A stretch of DNA of 42,276 nucleotides from a virus: positions 1-42,276 of the IMG/VR virus record IMGVR_UViG_3300010885_078519. One strand, written 5' to 3'. The notes under the pieces were generated by a model, which ran no database searches, was not told where the DNA came from, and saw only the letters and a list, made by a program, of their open reading frames with translations. The position numbers and the translations under genes are program-made. How positions within the stretch are numbered: position 1 is the stretch's first letter; the number at the start of each line of letters is the position of its first letter. Of the stretch, positions 9,201-16,807 are shown piece after piece.

Positions 9201-12200
9201 TAAAAGTGCAATCGGTCCCATTCCAAGGCGTTAATCCGACAGCAATTACCACTGCAGGGTCATTGACCTACTTGTTTGACATGCCAGCAGCATTTAATAT
9301 TACGCTTAAGAATAATTTAAAACCTGGGGCGATTACTTCTGAATTTGATGGCTCTAAATTTATACCTAAGGGTGTTGGCGTTTATGGCATTAAGTTATGT
9401 AAGCTGTTGGATCAGACCGTGATTCTAGACGGTATTAAAGATGTAAAATTAAACATTTCTGTCACCGGTATCCCGCGCCAAGAAGTGAATATTTTTTCAG
9501 CTTTTGTTAAAGTAACTTATAGAGATTACGGCAGGCCTAATGTTAAGAAGATGGCTTATCGTCAAGTTATTACTGATGGGAGGTCATCGCCCTATGCTGG
9601 AAGTAATGTTCCAATTGACTGCGATTATAGTGATACATGCAATTATTGGAAGCAGAACGGTAATGGCGGCACTCCTTCTCAATATGTGCTAAACCAAATA
9701 AGGCAAAGTGATTCGCAGATGGAAGCTATCACCAATTTCAAAGTAACCGACGTTACATTATATAACAATTGTATTTGGTGTATACCTGCAGGTTCTAGCA
9801 GATATGACCAAGCTACAGGGAAATACGTTCCAACGGACATCGCAGATACCTATTCGATTTTCTTTGGTGATTTTAAAACAGACATGATTGTAGAATCGAT
9901 AGAATATTTCTTTTTAATGAACAAGATAATTGATCGTAACAACACACCACCAAGTTGTGTTGATAATAAATCAAATTGCAAACCAGATCCTGCTACTGAT
10001 ATCGTTGTTCATCTTGACTATACCAATTGTAATAAAGATACAAAGAGATTAACTCGAACCATTAATATAGGTTCTATATTAGAAGTACCGCAAGATCTTA
10101 GTAGAATATTTCCTAGCAGTAGATGGGACTATATTAGGCCACCAAGCGCAAACGGCACTGCTTTGGGGCCGCCAATCGGTAATGCGATAAACGGGCAAGT
10201 AGGCGTATGGCTATCCTTCAAGGAAATATTAGATAATACGTCGGGAACAGGTGCTGATCAATGCTCCGCGCCGATTTCTAGCCAATTAATATATAATGGT
10301 ACATCGTTAACTTCTGATCGTCCTTCTGGCTGCGATATCCCTAACCCAAAAATAGGAGCTATTAGTCTTTTTGCTAAGAAGGTAAAACCAAATTTTGTTA
10401 TAGCTGACATATCAGAGACTTCAATTACTAATGAAGTGCAGTATATAACTGTCCCGCTGGCGGATGGTGGTACTTATAAACTTACGTTTGCGAAAAGCGG
10501 CGTGACGCAGACTGTGACTGTTCCTTATAATGCAACTGCTGCAGCCTTAAAAACTATATTAGAATCTAATACGCTTATCGGACCAAACAATGTTCTGGTA
10601 ACAGCAGTCGAAACTAGAAGTTTTAGAATCGAGTTCGTCGGGTCATTGAAGGGTATGGCTATTCCTATCATGAAATCGGTTAGCAAAGGGCTTATTGGAA
10701 CTTACTTTGCTTTTACAAATCGTTCTGTGGTCGGTACAAAGAATGAAAGACAAACTATAAGCAATGTTTCTGCTTCTAATAGAGCTTTTACGATTTTTTT
10801 TGATGGCGAGCAAACAGTTACTATTCCTTATGATGCTAGTCTTAATACTGTTAGAGCTGCCTTATTTGCCTTACCGTCCATAGGTATTGGAAATGTAACT
10901 GTTTCGGGCCAGACTACGAATTATGATGGACCATATACTGGACCTTGGCACATAGATTTCGTTGGTTCTATGGCTGGAAAAAATGTATCAAGGCTATCGA
11001 CTTCCAATAAGGATTATGTGGTTTATGTCGATTGGATCGGCGGAATCGGCGTTAACGAAGTACAAAAATTTAGTTATAAAGCGAACTCAGGCAGGTATAC
11101 TCTTTCATTATACAGCCCAGCCGGTGCTTTTTGTACTACAGCACCTATCGAAGCAGCAGCTACGAATAGTGACATAGTGAAAAGTATTATTGATAATTGT
11201 GATTTTTATGCTGCTGAAGATATAGGATTAACATTAGTCCAAAACGGCAATGTTTATGATTGGACTTTGGAATATAAGGGTAAAATGACAGCTCAGCCTA
11301 TAAAGCAGTTGGGCATACAGTCGGTCGATCTAGTTGGCGATGAAGTCACGGTAGTTAGAATTCAAATAGGTGGAGGTAAGCCGCAAAAGATTAGATGGTC
11401 GTATAGTAATGCTACTGCAGGGTTTTATATATTAAAATTCGAATCTGTCGATAAAACCATTTACTTTTCAGATAGGATATATTATAACGCTTCAGCCGCA
11501 GATATACAGAGCGTCCTCGAAAGCATGACTTTATTTGCGCCCAATGATGTTGTAGTTGTTCAGAATGATATGGGTGTTGTGGGGTCGTATGAATACGTGC
11601 TTACTATTAAAAAGAGGATTAGTGCTCTTTTAGTAACAGCTATTTTTGAGACAACATTATTTGGTAGTCCAATTTCATATTATATCGTACCAGACGGGCC
11701 TTATCCATATCCATTACCATATTGTCCGACTCTGACACCCAAAATACATGGTGTAGATGGATTAGTCTGTGTACCATTTCCTCCAGAGGAAGGCGACCCG
11801 TTTGCTGGTGAGTTATGTTGCACCCCAGAGACTATCTCTATTGCTGCGAATAAATCGACATTTTTTAAGATCGAACGCGATTTATTTAGTCCAAGTTTTC
11901 AGATTAACGGCAAGTTGGCTACCGTCGGATCTTTGATGGCCGCCAGAAATTTCAAGAAAAGCATTTATAAACCATATTATTTGGTTTCAAACACCTGCGT
12001 AGATCTCGTTGAGGCTAATTATACCGATGAAATCAAGAGTCGCACTATTATAGTAATTATTAATAAAAAGGTAGATCTCGAAGTTCCTAAAATAAGGATA
12101 ATAAACCGCATCAAGAGTAATTATCCTAAACTTGATTATTGTAGAGCTTTGTCCTTTGAAAAGAATAAAGGCGGACAGGATTTTCCAGATATATTGCCAG

Positions 12201-12220
12201 ATAAAAACTACAATATATAA
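6272..12220 (+). CDS. Giant beta-rich virion or adhesin-type protein, 1982 aa
   Basis: This is the largest gene in the window. No signal peptide or membrane segment is visible. Residues about 510-700 look like beta-propeller blades (LFIGTGSGHLYSVDVITGK). Residues about 1385-1800 hold four diverged repeats of roughly 100 residues, each beginning with E-x-Q and containing a strand pair, a helix and an F-x-G step. The C-terminal 180 residues include a Pro/Cys-rich segment. Such repeats are common in phage tail and surface proteins, so a tail fibre, whisker or other host-contact role is inferred. It is paired with the C39-like peptidase gene and followed by a 74-aa gene. Confidence 0.6.
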   Translation: MADQSDISRSNYVELISVDVDSLLMVCNDKYKTVESSLPRILNGIDYQACDTPAATAPPTNKFITNVEKIPGSLRELIRRPNVILASFNAVSFLGQDINLDTTASIPTNTSTIPNLPTINFQKFGTSVSCRKNSDKCSIDLHFIDASSLNTGVAPGRALLQTNKALLSGGYDYRLAISKVRGTPEYIGFFAGKQYYKLSLNTLKGFWDNSCENDRIMVDKYAAMISEPVNSSTVNIIGVSTANAFTYGFNNQSYGSLSNIAVSSIVRSVGFRMELALTSSGKALDGSWRFDLVPASGLMLNQMFRTSGHTGPLNYQILIDSTKNLSGMADNDFSLNGADLKKVEPADYLRFRSLATKIFCIYVDHRSTGLSLDDDFNYVDSAVGGSDQFEAFRQAIQCGHKFLFILNDETISASQDYYNFVASVGIASAAVVLIDSQTATGGEYFDQISSSINTLCGYVGANTTPGVSAFGSVKELWQGGSLFKGSNLKSLTHFKINSSYTLPDTSSRAPEILANNESLISYDSVFDRVFYIERSDDASYRLFAMNMKTRERSAIAFLPFLFDNVIGFDNNAPSAQAYDPGMRLLFIGTGSGHLYSVDVITGKSSEIEVNSIDIVPRTERRYPSITGIGIGYVPSYDYNGVTEFAGHRALFVGFNASGSQDIKRYSILRSYVYDVSIFNKTGIVTKITPIVSLDLPMAGMANLRSFSFMCAPIFNYLIKNLPATPISEFVANQKLPGLLLCYDILDTNQNLITPESGRCISINPLILNKVFASQAGIQYNMLDTFIIPAYYPVTNRADWVAIDDFGGSVIWASLDTSPTKIMLDYYYVPVPSAGVDNKGIEFFPSIAVLLNSYEVSGNVSSIFFRDSLECSVGVKGVERHDFGPKNMNCWDLNNSSVATVSDSFVGNELVLRYGESVSKNYNLEAGKYFLTITTSDYRTGADDAGQNLTGLVDIITSGGSRFHYLPARLDSTPLEKLKVQSVPFQGVNPTAITTAGSLTYLFDMPAAFNITLKNNLKPGAITSEFDGSKFIPKGVGVYGIKLCKLLDQTVILDGIKDVKLNISVTGIPRQEVNIFSAFVKVTYRDYGRPNVKKMAYRQVITDGRSSPYAGSNVPIDCDYSDTCNYWKQNGNGGTPSQYVLNQIRQSDSQMEAITNFKVTDVTLYNNCIWCIPAGSSRYDQATGKYVPTDIADTYSIFFGDFKTDMIVESIEYFFLMNKIIDRNNTPPSCVDNKSNCKPDPATDIVVHLDYTNCNKDTKRLTRTINIGSILEVPQDLSRIFPSSRWDYIRPPSANGTALGPPIGNAINGQVGVWLSFKEILDNTSGTGADQCSAPISSQLIYNGTSLTSDRPSGCDIPNPKIGAISLFAKKVKPNFVIADISETSITNEVQYITVPLADGGTYKLTFAKSGVTQTVTVPYNATAAALKTILESNTLIGPNNVLVTAVETRSFRIEFVGSLKGMAIPIMKSVSKGLIGTYFAFTNRSVVGTKNERQTISNVSASNRAFTIFFDGEQTVTIPYDASLNTVRAALFALPSIGIGNVTVSGQTTNYDGPYTGPWHIDFVGSMAGKNVSRLSTSNKDYVVYVDWIGGIGVNEVQKFSYKANSGRYTLSLYSPAGAFCTTAPIEAAATNSDIVKSIIDNCDFYAAEDIGLTLVQNGNVYDWTLEYKGKMTAQPIKQLGIQSVDLVGDEVTVVRIQIGGGKPQKIRWSYSNATAGFYILKFESVDKTIYFSDRIYYNASAADIQSVLESMTLFAPNDVVVVQNDMGVVGSYEYVLTIKKRISALLVTAIFETTLFGSPISYYIVPDGPYPYPLPYCPTLTPKIHGVDGLVCVPFPPEEGDPFAGELCCTPETISIAANKSTFFKIERDLFSPSFQINGKLATVGSLMAARNFKKSIYKPYYLVSNTCVDLVEANYTDEIKSRTIIVIINKKVDLEVPKIRIINRIKSNYPKLDYCRALSFEKNKGGQDFPDILPDKNYNI
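10421..11665 (+). repeat. Four diverged in-frame domain repeats in the giant protein
   Basis: The units begin near 10421, 10735, 11050 and 11365, about 315 bases apart. The encoded cores include EVQYITVPL...VPYNATAAAL, ERQTISNV...IPYDASLNTV, EVQKFSYK...APIEAAATNS and PQKIRWSY...IYYNASAADI. The pattern E-x-Q, beta strands, Y-N/D-A and a following helix recurs. The similarity is at protein level only. Confidence 0.65.
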
Positions 12221-12236
12221 AATGGAGGACAGTGAT

Positions 12237-12461
12237 ATGTCTTTTGAAAGCATTAAGATTTACCGCGATTATCAGATCGTAAATGGTTTTGTCCAAGTAC
12301 CACCTAACCTTGAAAAAGATCGTACCACTTTTACCACCAGCCAGGTGTTATCTGATATTTCAGGATCTGAAATATATGAATTAAATTCGGTCGGTTCTGG
12401 CGCCACAACCGGCTCTGGCTTTGGCCGCCCAAGTACTATTAGATTCGAAGTAACCTTTTAG
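12237..12461 (+). CDS. Hypothetical protein, 74 aa, likely virion-associated
   Basis: The ATG at 12237 has a strong GGAGG site at 12224-12228; longer in-frame versions would lie inside the giant gene. The protein has SFESIKIYRDYQIVNGFVQVPP followed by a Gly/Ser-rich tail (VGSGATTGSGFGRPS) and a final beta strand. No family recognised. Its position just after the giant protein suggests a small partner, chaperone or head-fibre-like protein. It ends the + strand block: the next gene is convergent and overlaps it by 4 bases. Confidence 0.6.
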   Translation: MSFESIKIYRDYQIVNGFVQVPPNLEKDRTTFTTSQVLSDISGSEIYELNSVGSGATTGSGFGRPSTIRFEVTF

Positions 12462-13174
12462 GGAAATAATAATTTTTCTAATATCGGTCTATAATCCCTC
12501 GATTTAATTATTTTAGCAGACCCTGAACCAGGCAGATTTATCAATATACCATGGCTCAATTTGATGTTTAAATTGCGCTCCAATATTAGTCTATATAAAC
12601 TTAACTGTATACTATAATGGTTTAATGAACAGTCTTCAAGTCCGTTGAATGGGCTCTTCATCTTTTCATATTTATTATCTAATTTTACGGTGCCGGTCTT
12701 CCAGTCTAATAAAGAAGTTACTAATTTGCCATTATATTCTAATTGTATAAGAGCGTCTATTCTGCCAGCAACTTTTGCGGTAGTGTCTCCGATAACCCAT
12801 TCGGTTTTTAGAGTAGTAGCATTGTACTTCTGTTTTAAATCGTCCCAGAGTTTTTTGGCTACTTTAACTTCATGTGGTAAACCTGCGATGTCTATATCTT
12901 CGCCTTTTATTATCATTTCGGCGGCATTGTGGACTATAGTTCCTTTTTCTAAGCTTACTTTTCCTTTAGCATCCCAACGCTCTATGATCGTTTGTTGGCT
13001 TACGCCTTCTTTCTTTGCACTATGCTTGCTCCATCTGTCTGTATCGAAAGGTTGCTTGTATTTAGATAGATATTGAGTTACTGACACAAGTCTTTCGTCG
13101 CCGAACCAATAAGAATGATTCTCATCGATATATGTTATTTCGTCGAATTTAGTGGTTTCGAATATTTCTTTCAT
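12458..13174 (-). CDS. PD-(D/E)XK (RecB-like) nuclease
   Basis: 238 aa on the minus strand. Motifs in order: GTIVHNAAE (78-86) with H82 and E86, TEWVI, VAGRIDALI with D140, LLDWKTG with D157 and K159, and YSIQLSLYRLIL (187-198) with Q190 and Y194. This is the classic RecB-type nuclease arrangement, as in Cas4, AddB and phage exonucleases. It probably processes DNA ends in recombination, replication or packaging. It converges on the preceding gene with a 4-base overlap and diverges from a small + gene across a 27-base spacer carrying a GTATATAT motif. Confidence 0.75.
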   Translation of the reverse strand: MKEIFETTKFDEITYIDENHSYWFGDERLVSVTQYLSKYKQPFDTDRWSKHSAKKEGVSQQTIIERWDAKGKVSLEKGTIVHNAAEMIIKGEDIDIAGLPHEVKVAKKLWDDLKQKYNATTLKTEWVIGDTTAKVAGRIDALIQLEYNGKLVTSLLDWKTGTVKLDNKYEKMKSPFNGLEDCSLNHYSIQLSLYRLILERNLNIKLSHGILINLPGSGSAKIIKSRDYRPILEKLLFP

Positions 13175-13190
13175 TATTTTGATGCTCTAT

Positions 13191-13198
13191 GTATATAT
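13191..13198. promoter_or_regulatory. Candidate divergent promoter motif GTATATAT
   Basis: It lies in the 27-base spacer between the nuclease gene (minus) and a 45-aa gene (plus). Read on the minus strand it is ATATATACATAG, 16 bases before the nuclease ATG. Nearly the same element, ATATACCTAG, precedes the minus gene at 13694. The + strand gene starts only 3 bases away. Confidence 0.4.
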
Positions 13199-13201
13199 TG
13201 T

Positions 13202-13339
13202 ATGGAAGAAGAGATAGATCTAACTATTACTGATAGCGAACCGGCCAAGCAGGCCAAAAAGGTCAAAGAGGTACCGCTTTATTATGAGGATGCTGACGAA
13301 GATGCTGGCGGGTTTATACAGGATCTTGATTACAAGTAA
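13202..13339 (+). CDS. Small acidic hypothetical protein, 45 aa
   Basis: I chose the ATG at 13202; a longer frame from 13115 would run into the divergent nuclease gene. The protein is acidic (MEEEIDLTITDSEPAKQ... and DADEDAGGF) with a short lysine-rich centre, and is probably disordered. There is no Shine-Dalgarno site. It overlaps the end of the minus-strand gene 13314-13694 by 26 bases. Function unknown. Confidence 0.45.
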   Translation: MEEEIDLTITDSEPAKQAKKVKEVPLYYEDADEDAGGFIQDLDYK

Positions 13340-13694
13340 CCTCATTTTCTAATTTTTCTATATAATCCGTTATTACGTGTTCATCGTCTATCAGATTAAT
13401 ATTACCTTTTGTGTCGCCTGAAACGATGTTTGGATTTATTGTTACGTAAATTAGTTCTTGGTGCAGACTAGCTATTGTTTGAAGCATTTCTATAAGGTGT
13501 TTTTTATTTGTGCAGAGATTTGCATGGATGCTTAAATCATCCTTGTAAGTAGCTTCAATCGCTGACTGAAAAGCATTTGCCATTTCGCTGTCTGTATAAA
13601 TCGGAAGATAATATTTCGAATCTTTCTCATATGAAAAAATTTTATGGTACTTTTCAAATAATCCACAGCTGAATATTATGTAATATTCTTTCAT
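13314..13694 (-). CDS. Hypothetical protein, 126 aa
   Basis: A minus-strand gene with an AGGAG site 8 bases before its ATG and a GTATATAC motif 17 bases upstream, which support it as expressed. The protein begins MKEYYIIFSCGLFEKY, has a central helix and ends with an acidic segment (ITDYIEKLENEV). No domain recognised. It converges with the 45-aa + strand gene and diverges from the gene at 13743. Confidence 0.6.
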   Translation of the reverse strand: MKEYYIIFSCGLFEKYHKIFSYEKDSKYYLPIYTDSEMANAFQSAIEATYKDDLSIHANLCTNKKHLIEMLQTIASLHQELIYVTINPNIVSGDTKGNINLIDDEHVITDYIEKLENEVTCNQDPV

Positions 13695-13711
13695 TGGTCT
13701 ATCTCCTCTAG

Positions 13712-13719
13712 GTATATAC
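13712..13719. promoter_or_regulatory. Palindromic promoter-like motif GTATATAC between divergent genes
   Basis: A perfect 8-base palindrome in the 48-base spacer between divergent genes starting at 13694 (minus) and 13743 (plus). AGGAG sites follow on both sides at the proper distance from each ATG. A symmetric element could serve both directions as a late promoter -10 box or an operator. Confidence 0.45.
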
Positions 13720-13742
13720 TTTACGCTTAAAAGGAGTGCAAA

Positions 13743-14012
13743 ATGGATAAGAAAACACCATATCCCGGTTTTAACCCCAGTTTTAAAAATGTTAAGAAGA
13801 GAAATGGGAATTTTAGGACTGTGCTCGTGCTGGAAGTGCTAAGCAAGAAGCAATTAACACAGACCATTAAGGCATTGATCGGTGAGCAGGTTGAAGCCAA
13901 GCTAGAACAGCTGATGGGCCGGAATGGCCTAGTCGATTATGATGTGGTTTCTGATGATCGTTTTGATGTATTGTTGCAAGATGGATTGCGTATGGTTTCA
14001 GAAGGGTATTGA
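13743..14012 (+). CDS. Hypothetical protein, 89 aa
   Basis: It has AAGGAG 6 bases before the ATG. The protein has a basic N-terminus (DKKTPYPGFNPSFKNVKKRNG) and a helical middle (KKQLTQTIKALIGEQVEAKLEQLM), ending in an acidic stretch. No family recognised. It is the first gene of a + strand run that continues to 17683. Confidence 0.6.
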   Translation: MDKKTPYPGFNPSFKNVKKRNGNFRTVLVLEVLSKKQLTQTIKALIGEQVEAKLEQLMGRNGLVDYDVVSDDRFDVLLQDGLRMVSEGY

Positions 14013-14070
14013 CAGAGCCATTAGAGTTTGTTACAGGAGTATCAGACGCATTAAAATTACTGGAGGATAT

Positions 14071-14727
14071 ATGGAAGGTAGATACAGAATATTAAACATT
14101 GATGGTTCGATAAGTTCAAAGCTATATGATCTAATCGAGGAAACTTCGACCCAAAGGGCGACTTTGCGGTCGGTTGGTGAAAGCAAAGAGATCTTAGTCC
14201 ATAAAAATAGAATGATTCCAGTAGATAAAGTCGATAGTGCGGTGTGTATCGTGTCAGGCGGTGTTGAGTTAGCAATTTGCCCCAAATGTCTAACGATTAG
14301 CAAGAAGGCTCTTGGCCGCGACAATTTTTCATGTGAACGTGGGTGTGGTAATTATCCTTATCATAACCTAGGTTCCAATGGTCTAGCTTTAAGGAGTAGA
14401 AAGATAATGGAATTGAAGAATAAAAATGTTTTCAACATAGAAGATGTTAAAAAGTATCCTGATTTTCGTGTTTGGAGCAAATTGAACAAATTTAATCATC
14501 CAAACATCGATTCTAGATCTATTATAATCCTGCATTTTTCGGATAAGCCAAGAAAATTACAATTTAATACCTATAATGGCTCTCTAGGTAAAAAATCACC
14601 ACCATTGCCTTTAGAAGCTTTTGATAAAAATGACGCTCCTCAGGGAAAATGCCCTTGGTCGATTATCGCCAGTGTCGAAGCTGAAGAAAATCGATTAAAA
14701 GAGTCAGGTTATGAGCGCTCTATCTAG
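14071..14727 (+). CDS. Hypothetical zinc-ribbon-like protein, 218 aa
   Basis: The start at 14071 has GGAGG 5 bases upstream; the longer frame from 13939 overlaps the previous gene and lacks a good site. CPKC (about residues 71-74) and CERGCG about 20 residues later could bind one zinc ion. The rest shows no known domain. It ends with a TAG at 14725-14727, after which the same frame stays open for 98 codons. Confidence 0.6.
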   Translation: MEGRYRILNIDGSISSKLYDLIEETSTQRATLRSVGESKEILVHKNRMIPVDKVDSAVCIVSGGVELAICPKCLTISKKALGRDNFSCERGCGNYPYHNLGSNGLALRSRKIMELKNKNVFNIEDVKKYPDFRVWSKLNKFNHPNIDSRSIIILHFSDKPRKLQFNTYNGSLGKKSPPLPLEAFDKNDAPQGKCPWSIIASVEAEENRLKESGYERSI

Positions 14728-14736
14728 GAGATCGCA

Positions 14737-15021
14737 ATTTCTGAAGATGAATTATCAGAAATCAATAAGAAGTACACTGCTATCCTTGAAGACATAAAGA
14801 TGTTAGAGGAAATGATTGCTTTATTGCCTTCTAAGACAGCACTCGAACTTAGAAGTGTTTTTAGCAAAATTATGCGCGATATTGCCGTTTGCCATAAAGG
14901 TTTAGCGATACTTGCTAAAGAAAAAGTGGATTCATTAGTATCTGATTTGAATTATATGTCGTTTGATCTTGAAGCCACAAGGAGAGAGCGTGATGAATAT
15001 AAAAGAAAGCTTGGCGAATAA
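14737..15021 (+). CDS. Coiled-coil hypothetical protein with no ATG near its ribosome site
   Basis: The frame opens directly after the TAG of the upstream gene and runs to 15021. The protein looks real: ISEDELSEINKKYTAILEDI and MLEEMIALL form amphipathic helices, then RRERDEYKRKL. The first ATG, at 14800, has no Shine-Dalgarno. A TAGGAG at 14725-14730 sits 6 bases before an ATT codon at 14737, so an ATT start giving 94 aa is my preferred reading. Alternatives are the ATG at 14800 (73 aa) or partial readthrough of the TAG. It overlaps the epimerase gene by 29 bases. Confidence 0.45.
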   Translation: MSEDELSEINKKYTAILEDIKMLEEMIALLPSKTALELRSVFSKIMRDIAVCHKGLAILAKEKVDSLVSDLNYMSFDLEATRRERDEYKRKLGE

Positions 15022-16009
15022 TTTAAAGCGAGAATCGATTCTAATCACCGGTGGCGCCGGCTTTTTGGGCAATAAAGTTGCCCAATGCTTCATGGAAAAT
15101 GGCTTTGGCTCTGAGTTCGTTAGAGGACAAAAAGCTAAACCTAATAATGTCTACATTAATCGCTCAGTATTATTTGATCTTACGATTGAATCTCATGTTT
15201 CTGAATTATTTAGCAGATTGTCTCCGACTGTCGTTATTCATCTTGCCGCAGCTGTCGGCGGGATTGGTGCAAATCAAAAAACGCCTGGGTCTTTTTTTTA
15301 TAAAAATGCTATGATGGGCATACTGATGCAGGAGTATGCTAGAAGACATAATGTTAGAAAATTCGTTACTGTCGGCACTGTCTGCTCCTATCCTAAATTT
15401 ACAGCATCTCCATTTAAAGAATCAGATATTTGGAATGGCTATCCAGAAGAGACAAATGCGGCTTACGGTATTGCAAAAAAGGCTTTGCTTGTACAAAGCC
15501 AAGCCTATCGCCAAGAGTATGGTTTTAATGGAATACATTTGTTACCAGCTAATCTATATGGTCCACTTGATAATTTCGATGATAGCACGTCGCATGTTAT
15601 TCCAGCAATTATCAAAAAGGTTTATGAGGCTAAAATAAACAAAGCAGACCATGTCGTAGTATGGGGCGATGGCTCACCGACCAGAGAATTTTTATATGTG
15701 GATGATGCTGCAAAAGGCATAGTCCAAGCCACAGCGGTTTACGATGATCCAGAGCCGATAAATCTTGGGTCAGGAAAAGAAATAAGTATAAAAGATTTAA
15801 CGATCAAGATAGCACAATTAATGGAGTACGAAGGTCTAATAAAATATGATACTTCTAGGCCAAACGGACAGCCCCGAAGAAGCTTAGATAGTACCCAAGC
15901 GGCGCTAAAATTTAATTTCGAAGCGACCACTGACTTTGACTCAGGTCTCAAGATAACTATTGATTGGTATATCAACCACATTACATCTATTGGAGCAGAC
16001 AGAAAATAA
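14993..16009 (+). CDS. GDP-L-fucose-synthase-like NAD-dependent epimerase/reductase
   Basis: 338 aa from the ATG at 14993, preceded by AAGGAGAG. An extended SDR: GGAGFLG (20-26) binds the cofactor; AAAVGGIGANQKTPG (85-99) is typical of GDP-fucose synthases; the catalytic residues are in the VCSYP segment and in YGIAK with Y158 and K162. A C-terminal REFLYVDD segment is also present. GDP-fucose synthase converts GDP-4-keto-6-deoxymannose to GDP-L-fucose. No dehydratase gene (Gmd) is present here, so the phage may use a host intermediate or a related sugar, perhaps for surface or DNA glycosylation. The ThyX gene begins right after its stop. Confidence 0.75.
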   Translation: MNIKESLANNLKRESILITGGAGFLGNKVAQCFMENGFGSEFVRGQKAKPNNVYINRSVLFDLTIESHVSELFSRLSPTVVIHLAAAVGGIGANQKTPGSFFYKNAMMGILMQEYARRHNVRKFVTVGTVCSYPKFTASPFKESDIWNGYPEETNAAYGIAKKALLVQSQAYRQEYGFNGIHLLPANLYGPLDNFDDSTSHVIPAIIKKVYEAKINKADHVVVWGDGSPTREFLYVDDAAKGIVQATAVYDDPEPINLGSGKEISIKDLTIKIAQLMEYEGLIKYDTSRPNGQPRRSLDSTQAALKFNFEATTDFDSGLKITIDWYINHITSIGADRK

Positions 16010-16807
16010 ATGAATAGTCGAATCGAACGCGTGTTTCCGACCGCTTATCTTATAGGCCAAACTACATTGGACTTAGATCAATTGACAAAGTATTTAGAAG
16101 ATACTGATGCCAAGCCATTTGTTAGAGAGATCGAAGAAGCTAGATTTTCTGGTGTGTCTGATATGGAGATTATTTGTTCTGTATATGCTAAGTTATGTTA
16201 CAAGTCATTCGTTGTTGGGACAAATAAAAACATCACTAGAACAAGATCCATAAAGGATAATATTAAAGGCTGTTTTGATGTCAAGCATGGTAGTATCTTT
16301 GAACATGTATTCTTTAATTTTATTATTAGAGACTGTTCAAGGATTTTTACCCATGAACTTGTTAGGCACAGAGTCGGTACTGCGTTTAGTCAAAATTCTG
16401 GTCGTTACATCAGAGAGGATGTTATACGTGTTGTTCTTAGCCCAGATATAGAGCATTCAAAAAAGATCGACGCTATCTTAGAGAATATCTGCGCCGGTTA
16501 CGATGAATTAGATTATGAATTAGATATCGATTCTACTATAAGGTTCGACGAAAAGAAAAAATTAACCAGTTCTATCAGGCGAATCCTGCCTAATATGTGT
16601 GCTAATGACATAGGTTTTACTGTCAATGTCCGAGAATTAAGACACATACTTTTGATGCGTACTTCCCGCCATGCAGAATGGGAAATGCGGTATGTTTTTG
16701 ACAAGATTTATAAATTATTACTGCCAAAATATGGCGCTTTTTTCCATGGTTTACATGTAGGGCCACATGAGGGATATGTAGAGATTACTGAGGAGCCTTA
16801 TGTATAA
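16010..16807 (+). CDS. thyX: Flavin-dependent thymidylate synthase
   Basis: 265 aa. It makes dTMP from dUMP using FAD and methylene-tetrahydrofolate. The ThyX signature reads RHRVGTAFSQNSGRY (119-133), one residue longer than the usual RHR-x7-S spacing. KHGSIFEH (92-99) and ELRHILLMRTSRHAEWEMR near the C-terminus are the other family blocks. The gene overlaps the dUTPase start by 8 bases. Together they would convert dUTP to dUMP to dTMP. Confidence 0.93.
   Translation: MNSRIERVFPTAYLIGQTTLDLDQLTKYLEDTDAKPFVREIEEARFSGVSDMEIICSVYAKLCYKSFVVGTNKNITRTRSIKDNIKGCFDVKHGSIFEHVFFNFIIRDCSRIFTHELVRHRVGTAFSQNSGRYIREDVIRVVLSPDIEHSKKIDAILENICAGYDELDYELDIDSTIRFDEKKKLTSSIRRILPNMCANDIGFTVNVRELRHILLMRTSRHAEWEMRYVFDKIYKLLLPKYGAFFHGLHVGPHEGYVEITEEPYV

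Noticed and set aside
12132-12236. Longer version of the 74-aa gene after the giant protein
   Set aside because: It would overlap the giant gene by about 90 bases and skip the strong GGAGG placed for the ATG at 12237.
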